Positions 1-7,835 of a stretch of DNA of 64,000 nucleotides are shown in pieces. The stretch lies in NCBI RefSeq assembly GCF_024199925.1, contig NZ_JANADR010000001.1, positions 1,674,001 through 1,738,000 of the forward strand, in the 5' to 3' direction. The position numbers were made by a program, and so were the translations under genes. Origin of the DNA: Bradyrhizobium sp. CCGUVB1N3. GTDB lineage: Bacteria > Pseudomonadota > Alphaproteobacteria > Rhizobiales > Xanthobacteraceae. The notes below the pieces were generated by a model, which ran no database searches, was not told the DNA's origin, and worked only from the letters and a program-made list of their open reading frames with translations. Position 1 is the stretch's first letter. Each line of letters starts with the position of its first letter.

Positions 1-2340
1 CTCCACCGGATAATGCGCCTTCATGTAGGCGGTGTGGTAGGACACCAGGGCATAGGCCGCCGCGTGGCTCTTGTTGAAGCCGTAGTCGGCGAATTTGGCG
101 AGCAACTCGAAGATCGTCTCGGCCTGCGCTTTCGGCACGCCGTTCTTCACCGCGCCGGCGACGAAGATGTCGCGCTGCTTGTCCATCTCGGCGCGGATCT
201 TCTTGCCCATCGCGCGGCGCAGCAGGTCGGCGTCGCCGAGCGAATAGCCCGACATCACCTGCGCGATCTGCATCACCTGTTCCTGGTAGATGATGACGCC
301 GAACGTCTCCTTCAGGATCGGCTCCAGGACGGGGTGGAGATATTCCGGCTCCTCATCGCCGTGCTTGCGCGAACAATACGTTGGAATGTTCGCCATCGGG
401 CCCGGGCGATAGAGCGCGACCAACGCGATGATGTCCTCGAAACGGTCGGGGCGCATGTCGACCAGCGCGCGCCGCATGCCCTGACTTTCAACCTGAAATA
501 CGCCGACCACCTCGCCGCGCGCCAGCATCTGGTAGCTCTCGGCATCGTCGATCGGCAGCGTGGCGAGATCGATGTCGATGTTGCGCGGCTTGAGCAGCTT
601 GATCGCGACGTCGAGCACGGTCAGCGTCTTCAGGCCGAGGAAGTCGAATTTGACGAGGCCCGCCGGTTCGACCCATTTCATGTTGAACTGGGTCACCGGC
701 ATGTCGGATTTGGGATCGCGGTAGAGCGGCACGAGCTCGCTCAAGGGGCGATCGCCGATCACGATGCCGGCCGCGTGCGTCGAGGCATGCCGCGTCAGGC
801 CTTCGAGACGTTGGGCGATGTCGAAGGCGCGCGCCACCACCGGGTCTTCGTCGCGGAACGCCTGCAGCTTCGGCTCGCTCTCGATCGCGGCGGCCAGCGT
901 GACCGGCGCGGCCGGGTTCTGCGGCACCAGCTTGGTCAGCTTGTCGACCTGCCCATAGGGCATCTGCAGCACGCGCCCGACGTCGCGCAGCACGCCGCGC
1001 GCCTGCAGCGTACCGAAGGTGATGATCTGTGCGACCTGGTCACGGCCGTAGCGCTGCTGCACGTATTGGATCACCTCGCCGCGGCGGTCCTGGCAGAAGT
1101 CGATGTCGAAGTCCGGCATCGAGACGCGCTCGGGATTGAGGAAGCGCTCGAACAGGAGGCCAAACTTGATCGGATCGAGATCGGTGATGGTCAGCGCCCA
1201 GGCAACCAGCGAGCCGGCGCCCGAGCCGCGGCCCGGCCCGACCGGAATGCCCTGCGACTTCGCCCATTTGATGAAGTCGGACACGATCAGGAAGTAGCCC
1301 GCATATTTCATGCGGGTGATGACGTCGAGCTCGAAGGCGAGCCGCTTGTTGTAGTCCTCCTCCGTCGTGCCCTGCGACAGGCCGTGCACGCGCAGGCGGT
1401 TGGCAAGCCCCTCCTCCGCCTGCCGCTTCAATTCGCCCGCCTCGACCGCTGCCGCATCGGAGCTGCCTGCGGCGCCGACAGTGAAGAACGGCAGGATCGG
1501 CTTGCGCGTCATCGGGCGGAACGAGCAGCGCTCGGCGATCTCGATCGTCGAGGCCAGCGCCTCTGGAATATCGGCGAACAGCACGGCCATCTCGGCGCGC
1601 GTCTTGAAGCGGTGATCGGGCGTGAGCTGCTCGCGCTCGGTCTCCGCGATCAACCGCCCGCCGGCGATGCAGAGCAGCGCATCGTGCGCCTCATAGTCGT
1701 CGGTCGAGGCGAAGTACGGCTCGTTGGTCGCAACCAGCGGCAGGCCTTTTGCATAGGCGATGTCGATCAGCCCGCTCTCGATGCGGCGCTCCTTGTCGAT
1801 GCCGTGGCGCTGCAATTCGATGTAGAGGCGGTCGCCGAACAGGGCCGCGAGGCGCTCGCAGCGCGCCGCCGCGAGCTCGGCATGGCCGGCCCCGAGCGCG
1901 AGCGAGATCGGCCCGTCGGGCCCGCCCGTGAGCGCGATCAGGCCGTCGGTCTCGCCGTCAAGCCAATCGAACTTGATGAACGGCGCGTGGCTGTCGGGCG
2001 TCTCCAGGAACGCACGCGAGTTCAGCCGCATCAGGCTGCGATAGCCGTGCTCCTGGGCGGCCAGCAGCACCACCCGAGAGGGCAGAATCGCGCTGCGCGC
2101 ATTCGGATCCTGATCGCCGAAATCGATCGCGAGCTCGCAGCCGACGATCGGCTGGATGCCCGAGCCCGCCATCTTGTCGGAGAACTCCAGCGCACCGAAC
2201 ATGTTGTCGGTGTCGGTCAGCGCCAGCGCCGGCTGGTGGTCCTTTTTCGCAAGCTCGGCGAGCTTGGCGATCTTGATGGAGCCCTTGAGCAGCGAATAGG
2301 CCGAGTGAACGTGAAGATGGACAAATCCGGCGCTCGGCAT
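1..2340 (-). CDS. dnaE: DNA polymerase III subunit alpha (3' end outside window)
   Basis: Replicative polymerase catalytic subunit. 780 codons are open to the window edge, out of about 1,150-1,170 usual for the family. The N-terminus has the PHP-domain signature HLHVHSAYS (residues 8-16). Around residues 408-417 the polymerase motif PDFDIDFCQ carries the two catalytic aspartates, and the GPGRGSGAGSLVAW motif lies shortly before it. The last visible residues contain NKSHAAAYALVSYHTAYMK, conserved in DnaE1. The start is the ATG at 2340. The C-terminal part (HhH, OB and tau-binding regions) lies left of the window. It is the last gene of the lolC/E-lolD-dnaE order usual in Rhizobiales, but here it is separated from lolD by about 18 kb. 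Confidence 0.97.
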   Translation of the reverse strand, partial: MPSAGFVHLHVHSAYSLLKGSIKIAKLAELAKKDHQPALALTDTDNMFGALEFSDKMAGSGIQPIVGCELAIDFGDQDPNARSAILPSRVVLLAAQEHGYRSLMRLNSRAFLETPDSHAPFIKFDWLDGETDGLIALTGGPDGPISLALGAGHAELAAARCERLAALFGDRLYIELQRHGIDKERRIESGLIDIAYAKGLPLVATNEPYFASTDDYEAHDALLCIAGGRLIAETEREQLTPDHRFKTRAEMAVLFADIPEALASTIEIAERCSFRPMTRKPILPFFTVGAAGSSDAAAVEAGELKRQAEEGLANRLRVHGLSQGTTEEDYNKRLAFELDVITRMKYAGYFLIVSDFIKWAKSQGIPVGPGRGSGAGSLVAWALTITDLDPIKFGLLFERFLNPERVSMPDFDIDFCQDRRGEVIQYVQQRYGRDQVAQIITFGTLQARGVLRDVGRVLQMPYGQVDKLTKLVPQNPAAPVTLAAAIESEPKLQAFRDEDPVVARAFDIAQRLEGLTRHASTHAAGIVIGDRPLSELVPLYRDPKSDMPVTQFNMKWVEPAGLVKFDFLGLKTLTVLDVAIKLLKPRNIDIDLATLPIDDAESYQMLARGEVVGVFQVESQGMRRALVDMRPDRFEDIIALVALYRPGPMANIPTYCSRKHGDEEPEYLHPVLEPILKETFGVIIYQEQVMQIAQVMSGYSLGDADLLRRAMGKKIRAEMDKQRDIFVAGAVKNGVPKAQAETIFELLAKFADYGFNKSHAAAYALVSYHTAYMKAHYPVE

Positions 2341-2541
2341 GGTCGCTTACGGCCTCTCAGCATCGTGGGGACACCAGCCGGACCAGGGCGCAGCATGCGC
2401 ACTTCGCTGGCCCGACTCGCCCGACAATGGTGGTGCCTCCGCCCCCAGGAGTCTACGGGGAGTCCACGGCGCGGGCGCACATTCCTCGCGCCGTCCCGCT
2501 TTTCAACAAGGCGCCACCGGTCCCCGCTCAGAGCTGGGGAA

Positions 2542-2640
2542 TCAGAGCTGGGGGATGACTTGCGCCCAGATCGCGATCATCCCGACGAACAGCGTGATCG
2601 ATGCCAGTGCAGCGGCTTCTTCCACGAAGATCTTCAACAT
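2542..2640 (-). CDS. 32-residue membrane peptide behind tandem LexA boxes
   Basis: The reading frame is 33 codons including the stop. It begins MLKIFVEEAA and contains one hydrophobic helix (about residues 10-30, with the core ITLFVGMIAIW). The ribosome-binding site GAGGGAG ends 7 bases before the ATG. Upstream lie two GTTC-N7-GTTC motifs, the alphaproteobacterial LexA box, inside a promoter with a TTGACT -35. The size, single helix and SOS control resemble SidA of Caulobacter crescentus, a very short SOS-induced inner-membrane inhibitor of division. That comparison rests on architecture, not on an alignment. dnaE starts 201 bases downstream on the same strand, so the SOS promoter could also feed dnaE. 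The gene falls below usual annotation size limits. Confidence 0.7.
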   Translation of the reverse strand: MLKIFVEEAAALASITLFVGMIAIWAQVIPQL

Positions 2641-2658
2641 AGCCTTGCTCCCTCGCTA

Positions 2659-2673
2659 GAACATAGAGAGAAC
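2659..2673 (-). promoter_or_regulatory. LexA (SOS) box, proximal
   Basis: On the plus strand this reads GAAC-ATAGAGA-GAAC, an exact match to the alphaproteobacterial LexA consensus (GTTC-N7-GTTC on the other strand). It lies 19 bases before the start codon of the 32-residue peptide, where bound repressor would block transcription initiation or early elongation. Confidence 0.75.
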
Positions 2674-2676
2674 ATT

Positions 2677-2691
2677 GTTCTATTTTTGTTC
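2677..2691 (-). promoter_or_regulatory. LexA (SOS) box, distal
   Basis: The plus strand reads GTTC-TATTTTT-GTTC, a second exact match to GTTC-N7-GTTC, 18 bases from the first. It falls between a TTGACT -35 (2696-2701, minus strand) and the probable -10 area, the usual place for LexA repression. The two boxes face each other around the dyad AGAACATTGTTCT. Confidence 0.75.
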
Positions 2692-2761
2692 CAAGAGTCA
2701 AGCGCCACCCCCGGCTCTCACGGCCGGCTTCGCACCCAATGGTTAACTCGATGAATTCCTG

Positions 2762-2795
2762 AAAGAAAAAAGCCCCGGCGCAAGGCCGGGGCTTT
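2762..2795 (-). terminator. Intrinsic terminator of the porin gene
   Basis: An 11-bp GC-rich stem (AAAGCCCCGGC / GCCGGGGCTTT, loop GCAAG) is followed on the minus strand by TTTTTCTTTC. It lies 42 bases beyond the stop codon of the porin gene. Confidence 0.9.
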
Positions 2796-2836
2796 CGCAA
2801 CCGCTCCAAGGGAGCGATCTTGTCGGTACTTGATAA

Positions 2837-3562
2837 TCAGTACTTGGCGATGATCGGGCCGCCGAACTTGTAGTTCAGGCGGACGAGGCCCATGTCGACG
2901 TCCTGACGGATGCGATCGGTGCCGACGAGACCCGTGAAGGTCACGTCCTTGTCCTGCAGGAAGATGTGGTTGTACTCGACGCCAACCGACCAGTTCGGAG
3001 CGAAGCCGACTTCGAGGCCGGCACCGACCGTGCCACCCCAACGGGTCTGGCTGGTCGAGGCAAGCAGCGCGCCGGTGGCGGTGCTGTAGACGTCGAACTT
3101 GTCGCCGACCACGGCCGCGCCGCCCTTCGCGTACACGAGCACGTTGTTCCAGGCGTAGCCGACCTGGCCGGTGATCAGACCGAACGAGTTGATGCGGCTG
3201 CGGTTGCGATCCGCGAACAGTGCGCTGACGTTGTCGCCGGAGAAGTCGGCCCAGTTGCCCTGGCCTTCGACGCCGAACACCCACTGGCCGGTCTGCCAGC
3301 GATAACCGATCTGACCACCGACGGTGCCGCCGGTCGCGTTGTGCGAACCTTCAGTGCCCGTGCCGACGAAATCCCAGGTCGTGTGAGCCGAACCGCCACC
3401 GCCGTTGATACCGATGTAGAAGCCGCTCCAGTCGTAGATCGCGGCGACCATCGCGGGCGGAGCCTTCGTGTAAGGCCGTGCTGCGAGGTCAGCAGCCACC
3501 GCCGGCGCAGCCGCGCTGAGCGCGACGAGGCTCGCAGTGACAAGCAACAAACTCTTCTTCAT
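2837..3562 (-). CDS. Outer membrane beta-barrel protein (Omp25/Omp31/RopB-like)
   Basis: 241 residues. A Sec signal peptide ends near residue 23 (AAPAVAA|DLAAR). It is followed by the WSGFYIGINGGGG motif typical of the rhizobial Omp25/Omp31/RopB family (eight-stranded barrel), by alternating amphipathic beta strands (GGQIGYRW, VFGVEGQGNWADF, GLITGQVGYAWNN, VGVEYNHIFL), and by a C-terminal strand ending in an aromatic residue (...GPIIAKY). These abundant proteins stabilise the outer membrane. The start has GGAACGGGAATCAA before it, a fair ribosome-binding site. A strong intrinsic terminator follows, so the gene is monocistronic. Bradyrhizobium genomes carry many paralogues, hence no symbol. 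Confidence 0.9.
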   Translation of the reverse strand: MKKSLLLVTASLVALSAAAPAVAADLAARPYTKAPPAMVAAIYDWSGFYIGINGGGGSAHTTWDFVGTGTEGSHNATGGTVGGQIGYRWQTGQWVFGVEGQGNWADFSGDNVSALFADRNRSRINSFGLITGQVGYAWNNVLVYAKGGAAVVGDKFDVYSTATGALLASTSQTRWGGTVGAGLEVGFAPNWSVGVEYNHIFLQDKDVTFTGLVGTDRIRQDVDMGLVRLNYKFGGPIIAKY

Positions 3563-4495
3563 TTGATTCCCGTTCCAGTTTCTTCAGTAGGCCCCCGGGC
3601 CGTGGGCACCTCTTAACAGCGATCGACGGAATTGCTGTAACCGTGACGCAACAGTCCTATCGAAAGGACCTGCGAGGTAAATGAATGTTTCTGGGGCACA
3701 CCCGGAACTCGCTTGAGTCCTATTTTTACAGTGGTTCCGCGCCCATCGCAGACTCTCTGACGCGCACTGAAACTCTTCACATCTTGGTGTGAATGACGAG
3801 TGTGGCGCGCAAACTTTTTGTCTCCGCATTGTCGCCACAATCGCGCCAGCGCTGTTCCACAATGCGGCGCGCTCGCACTGGCGTGTAGATGACGAGCTTC
3901 AACGCAGGATCACGATCGAACAGTTTCACATGAGCCCGCTTGCAGACATTCCAGCTGCAGTCCACCTGATCCACGCGCTGCCATGCTGTTCCCTCCGCTA
4001 GACTAGGCGCTCCGGCGCAACACGTGCCGACGTGAGGACTTTAGGCTGTCTGCCATCGGCAACCGATATCCGCTCATGGTCACGAGCGGCGGTTGAGGGC
4101 AGCGCGAAGCAAGTCCGGTCGACTTGCGACAACGGACACCGCTGGGCCTCGAGCTTCCAAGGTTCGGGTCCACTTTGGGGCGGGACGGGCAGCGCCTGTC
4201 ATCGGTAGCGCGCTACGGCTTTCGAACCCAAAACCGATGAAGCTTGCGGCGAGTTAATCCGCCTTACCAAAAGGATATTTGCAGCGGCGCGTGGCCTGGG
4301 GTTGCTGCACCGTAGTGTTTCCACGGAAGCGTAGCCTCCTCGCCGCACGAGGGGGACTTTAGTGGAGGAAACACTCGGCCCGGAAGTCTCCCCGACCCTC
4401 CGGGCCGTTTTCTCCCTCGGACTGATCGGAAATGTTCTGCGCTTAGGATTTGGATCCGTCCGCGAAACTAGCGAGCTGCGGCCTTTTGCGGCTCT
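3563..4495. other. Intergenic stretch with gene debris
   Basis: 933 bases without a credible gene. It holds the promoter side of the porin gene, a fragment of an MmyB-type regulator (3880-3934), and a hairpin at 4376-4407 (CGGCCCGGA / TCCGGGCCG, 14-base loop, then TTTT) that would terminate plus-strand transcription although no plus-strand gene precedes it. The small open frames here lack a signal peptide, recognisable motif or good ribosome-binding site. Confidence 0.6.
3880..3934 (-). pseudogene. Fragment of an MmyB-type HTH regulator (3' end)
   Basis: Translated on the minus strand this reads HVKLFDRDPALKLVIYTPV. The last 12 residues are identical to the C-terminus of the intact regulator at 18255. 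At nucleotide level 3880-3911 and 18262-18293 differ at one position in 32. The stop codon is lost and reading runs on into unrelated sequence. Upstream residues fit the family only loosely, so this is probably the tail of a diverged paralogue rather than a recent copy. No helix-turn-helix region is present. Confidence 0.55.
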
Positions 4496-6910
4496 CTACT
4501 GCTCGAGCTGCTTGATGAGGACCTCGATCTCGCGATTGCCCGGCATCAGGCGCGACAGCTGTTGAGCATAGCCCAAGGCCGATGCGCGATCCCCTTTTTC
4601 GCGGCTTAGCGCGAGCGCCGCAGAAAGGAGATCGCGATCGTTGCGATGCTTTTGCAGGCTGTTCCTGAGGACGGCAAGGGCGTCGTCGCGACGGCCGAAC
4701 GAATGTAGCCCCACGGCATAGACGTAAGCATATCGCGCCTGGTTGGGGTCCAGCACCGCTGCTTGACGCAGCTCATCGAGCGCCGCCTCGCTACGCTTCA
4801 GACGCACGAGCGTCAAACCGAGTGCGTGGTGAAGCGGGGCATCCTGGGCGGACGCGGAGAGAGCCTCACGCAAGACCCGCTCGCCGTCACCGTCGCGTCC
4901 GAGCTGCCGGTAGAGATCGGAAAGATTGATGGCGGCAGGCGAGAACGACGGATCAAGCCCAAGTGCGGCCCGATATTCGGCCTCGGCCTCTGCGGCTCGG
5001 GCCTGTCTTGCGAAGAAGGTGCCGAGCGCAGTCCGGGCGCCCGGACGGTCCGCATTCAATTTCTGCACTGCTACGAATTCGGCTGCGGCCTGCGCGAACT
5101 TGTCACGATCTGCGGCGAGTTGGCGCGCGGAAGGCACGGAGGCGAGAAGCTCGGCGGCGCGGATGCGCACGGCCCGTAACGGATCGCTCAATTGCGCGGA
5201 GGCGAGTGTCCAAAGTTGGTCGGGGGGCACCCCTTCCAGCCCATCGAGCGCTCCCAGTCTTACGAGCGGATCGGGGTCGGACAGCCCGCGGCGGATCAGG
5301 TCGAAATCAGGCACAGGAAGCTCGGCCAGCGCGCTGGCGCGAACGATTCGGGGAACGTCGCCTGCGCTGGCGACCGCAGCAAGCAGGGCTTGCGCCTCGG
5401 CTGCTTCAGTCCAGGCGGAATGAAACGCGCGTGCGTAAGTCTGATAGCCACGCCGCTCCGGCCCGAACCAGGTCTCGATCTGCTGGGCCGCCCAAGCGGC
5501 AGCCTTGTCCTGATGGCAATCATTGCACGCATTCGGCGTCCCCAACTGTGCCGAGAGATCGGGGCGCGGAATCCGGAAGCCGTGGTCGTGGCGGCGGTCG
5601 ACGACCATGTAGCGGCGTTCCGGCATGTGACAGGAAGCGCAAGCCGGCGGCGGCGACATGTCTGCGTGGTGCCGGTGCGCGGCGGATTCATATTTCGCTT
5701 CTGCATGGCACTGTGCGCAGACGCCGTCGCCGGGCGCCTTCAGGACCGCACTGTGAGGGTCGTGGCAGTCGCTGCAAGTCACGCCCTTGGCGAACATCTT
5801 GCTTTGCCTGAAGGGCGCGTAATTGTAGGTCTCCTCGTCATCCCGCATTTGGCCGTCGGCATAAAAGCGCTGCCGATCGAGCAACGACACCCGGTGGGTT
5901 TCCGAGAGTGGCCGGCCCGGCGTCCAATCCTCCGAAAGCTGGCCGCGTCGCGCGTGGCAGCGTCCGCAGGTCTCGACCTCCTTGTGCAAGTCTGGCGCGG
6001 GCGCGCTGCGTTTCGGCGTCAACGTGCCCGTCTCGGTTGACCAGGTGATGCCCGTTCGTTCATCGAACCTGACGAGCAAACCATCGTCCGGACCGCGCGA
6101 CGCCGGCTTCTCGCGAGCCCACGCGACATGGCGCGAACCTTGTCCGTGACACGCCTCGCAACCGACGCTGATCTCGGCGAACGTCGTTGCGAACCTGTCG
6201 TTGGCGGCGTCATAGTTCTTGTGAACGCCGGTCGAGTGACACTCGGCGCACATGAAATTCCAGTTCTGGTTCAGCCGGGTCCAGTGCAGGGGATCGCTGC
6301 TGATGACGGCTGCATCCGGATAGAGGTGAAGCCAGCGTTGGCCGCCCCGATCCTTGGGCCTGGTATCCCATGCGATCGAAAGCGCCTGGATGCGGCCGTC
6401 GCTGAATCCGATCAGATATTGCTGCAGCGGCTCGACGCCGAAAGTATATCTGATCTCGAACGTCGCGAGCTTGCCGTCCGGCCCGTCGGTCTCGACGAGG
6501 AATTTCTTTCCTTCCCGGAAGAAGCGGGAGCGCGTGCCGGCATATTGGAACGTCGCATCGTTGAAATCGCCCCGCACGGATTGATCGGTGGCGTGATCCA
6601 TGGCGCGGCGGTGCTGCGAGTTCTGCCAGAGCCTTGCCTCGGTCTGATGGCATCCGGCGCAGGTGTGGCTGCCGGCGAAGTTCAGTTCGGCAGCCTGATG
6701 CGGCTGGATAGGAACGTCCGAAGTCGCGAACCTGTAGATCGCCCCGGCCATCATCAGCATCAGCAGGCTGGCGCAGATCGCCAGCCAAGGGAGCGTCTTG
6801 CGGGTAGGAGCCTGGTCTGGTTGCGACGTGTCGAGAGCCCGCATCGGACGCGGGCCAGCGCGGGCCTTCTGGCGCTTGCGGTTCTTTCCGGAGCCTTTTG
6901 CCACATCCAA
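4496..6910 (-). CDS. Octaheme cytochrome c fused to HEAT/TPR repeats
   Basis: 804 residues. A basic N-terminus is followed by one membrane helix (about residues 41-60), placing the rest in the periplasm. Eight CxxCH haem sites lie at residues 84, 221, 251, 315, 379, 398, 424 and 462 (CAGCH, CAECH, CEACH, CGRCH, CSDCH, CAQCH, CASCH, CNDCH). Residues 500-600 look HEAT-like (alternating short helices, VRLGALDGLEGV), and residues 630-790 hold TPR units. The likely role is periplasmic electron transfer with a protein-docking tail; redox partner and substrate are unknown. The start is uncertain: TTG at 6910, GTG at 6904 or ATG at 6844 all keep the helix. It is the last gene of the arylsulfatase/DUF2721 operon, 31 bases after the DUF2721 stop, so it may share the FixK-type promoter. 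Confidence 0.85.
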   Translation of the reverse strand: MDVAKGSGKNRKRQKARAGPRPMRALDTSQPDQAPTRKTLPWLAICASLLMLMMAGAIYRFATSDVPIQPHQAAELNFAGSHTCAGCHQTEARLWQNSQHRRAMDHATDQSVRGDFNDATFQYAGTRSRFFREGKKFLVETDGPDGKLATFEIRYTFGVEPLQQYLIGFSDGRIQALSIAWDTRPKDRGGQRWLHLYPDAAVISSDPLHWTRLNQNWNFMCAECHSTGVHKNYDAANDRFATTFAEISVGCEACHGQGSRHVAWAREKPASRGPDDGLLVRFDERTGITWSTETGTLTPKRSAPAPDLHKEVETCGRCHARRGQLSEDWTPGRPLSETHRVSLLDRQRFYADGQMRDDEETYNYAPFRQSKMFAKGVTCSDCHDPHSAVLKAPGDGVCAQCHAEAKYESAAHRHHADMSPPPACASCHMPERRYMVVDRRHDHGFRIPRPDLSAQLGTPNACNDCHQDKAAAWAAQQIETWFGPERRGYQTYARAFHSAWTEAAEAQALLAAVASAGDVPRIVRASALAELPVPDFDLIRRGLSDPDPLVRLGALDGLEGVPPDQLWTLASAQLSDPLRAVRIRAAELLASVPSARQLAADRDKFAQAAAEFVAVQKLNADRPGARTALGTFFARQARAAEAEAEYRAALGLDPSFSPAAINLSDLYRQLGRDGDGERVLREALSASAQDAPLHHALGLTLVRLKRSEAALDELRQAAVLDPNQARYAYVYAVGLHSFGRRDDALAVLRNSLQKHRNDRDLLSAALALSREKGDRASALGYAQQLSRLMPGNREIEVLIKQLEQ

Positions 6911-6941
6911 CTACCGATCCGGGCGACCTCTATCGTCTGGA

Positions 6942-7394
6942 TTATATGCGCAGGTCGTTGTCGTGGAGCGCGATTCTCGTCTCGCGCGCGAGATCGATCA
7001 ACGACGCGCAGAACATCACCATGGCCGCCATGAACAGGATCGCGACGCCATATTCGTGCGCAAAGTGCAGCAGCGCGCTGACAAAGGCGATGATGACTAT
7101 CAGGGCCGTCAAGATCGCCGCTATCACGGCGCAGTACAGGGACCGGTTGAGAAAGACTGCTCGCTGGCGGAGCCGCGGCAGATCGGCCTTGAGAAACGAC
7201 CTCGACGCATCACTTTCGGGAATACCGTGGATGAACTGCGACCGGTCGATCACCCGGTTAATCCTGGAGATCAGCACGGAAATGAAAGCCGCGACGGCGC
7301 CAAGCAGGAAGGCTGGCGCCGCCACGCTGGCGATGATACGGCCGAGTTGGTCGATCGACGGCGTCACTGGAATCAAGTCGACTACACTCTGCAT
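6942..7394 (-). CDS. DUF2721 family membrane protein
   Basis: About 150 residues with three hydrophobic segments (ASVAAPAFLLGAVAAFISVL near the N-terminus; AVIAAILTALIVIIAFVSAL; VAILFMAAMVMFCASLI) and the charged stretch RLRQRAVFLNRSLYCAVI between them. This matches the DUF2721 pattern. Function is unknown. I chose the ATG at 7394. A TTG at 7445 would extend it by 17 residues and overlap the preceding small gene by 17 bases. Close spacing on both sides suggests co-transcription with the small secreted protein and the octaheme cytochrome. Confidence 0.75.
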   Translation of the reverse strand: MQSVVDLIPVTPSIDQLGRIIASVAAPAFLLGAVAAFISVLISRINRVIDRSQFIHGIPESDASRSFLKADLPRLRQRAVFLNRSLYCAVIAAILTALIVIIAFVSALLHFAHEYGVAILFMAAMVMFCASLIDLARETRIALHDNDLRI

Positions 7395-7428
7395 GTCTCG
7401 AGCCGCCGATGTGCCGATGCAAGCTTGG

Positions 7429-7707
7429 TCATCGAAGAGGCTCAACCTTCGCAGCCATATCAGGAGCGCGGCTCACGCGGTAACTCGCGTTGCTGCATCT
7501 AAGCACCCAGACCGCATGATCGGGCCTGGAACGCTTTGCATCCTTGCCTGCGCCGAGAGCCTTGTCGCACGCAAATCCCTGCGAGCGGATTTGGGCGGCG
7601 AGCATGCTCTGTACCGTCTCTTCGGCGGCTTGCAAGGAAGTTCCGCCGAGAGCCAGCGCACCAGCCAGCACAAGACTCCGCACGCATGTCCGACGATTAT
7701 TTGTCAT
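7429..7707 (-). CDS. Small secreted protein of unknown function
   Basis: 92 residues. The start at 7707 has an excellent ribosome-binding site (GGAGG, 5 bases spacing), better than the GTG at 7764. A signal peptide (MTNNRRTCVRSLVLAGALAL...LQA) precedes a mature part of about 65 residues that has two cysteines (FACDK and LRCSN) likely to pair in the periplasm, with RSRPDHAVWVLRCSNASYRV near the end. No family is recognised. It lies between the arylsulfatase and DUF2721 genes in a same-strand run. Confidence 0.65.
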   Translation of the reverse strand: MTNNRRTCVRSLVLAGALALGGTSLQAAEETVQSMLAAQIRSQGFACDKALGAGKDAKRSRPDHAVWVLRCSNASYRVSRAPDMAAKVEPLR

Positions 7708-7835
7708 CAACACCTCCAATTCGCGGCATCGCGAGAATAGCCGACCGAAGCCGATTACATCCACAGGCTCTCATCGAGACGAGGGCAGGCAAAGCCAGCC
7801 CTCGTTGATTGGATGCGCATTCTGGCGCACTCGCG

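Noticed and set aside
13..2754. 913-codon open frame on the plus strand over dnaE
   Set aside because: Antisense shadow of a GC-rich gene: Arg/His/Gly-rich composition, no domain, while the minus strand encodes intact DnaE motifs.
4376..4407. Hairpin followed by TTTT as a genuine terminator
   Set aside because: 14-base loop, short T run and no gene upstream on that strand; kept only as a note in the intergenic entry.
4362..4565. 67-codon plus-strand frame
   Set aside because: No ribosome-binding site, crosses a hairpin and enters the 3' end of the cytochrome gene in antisense.
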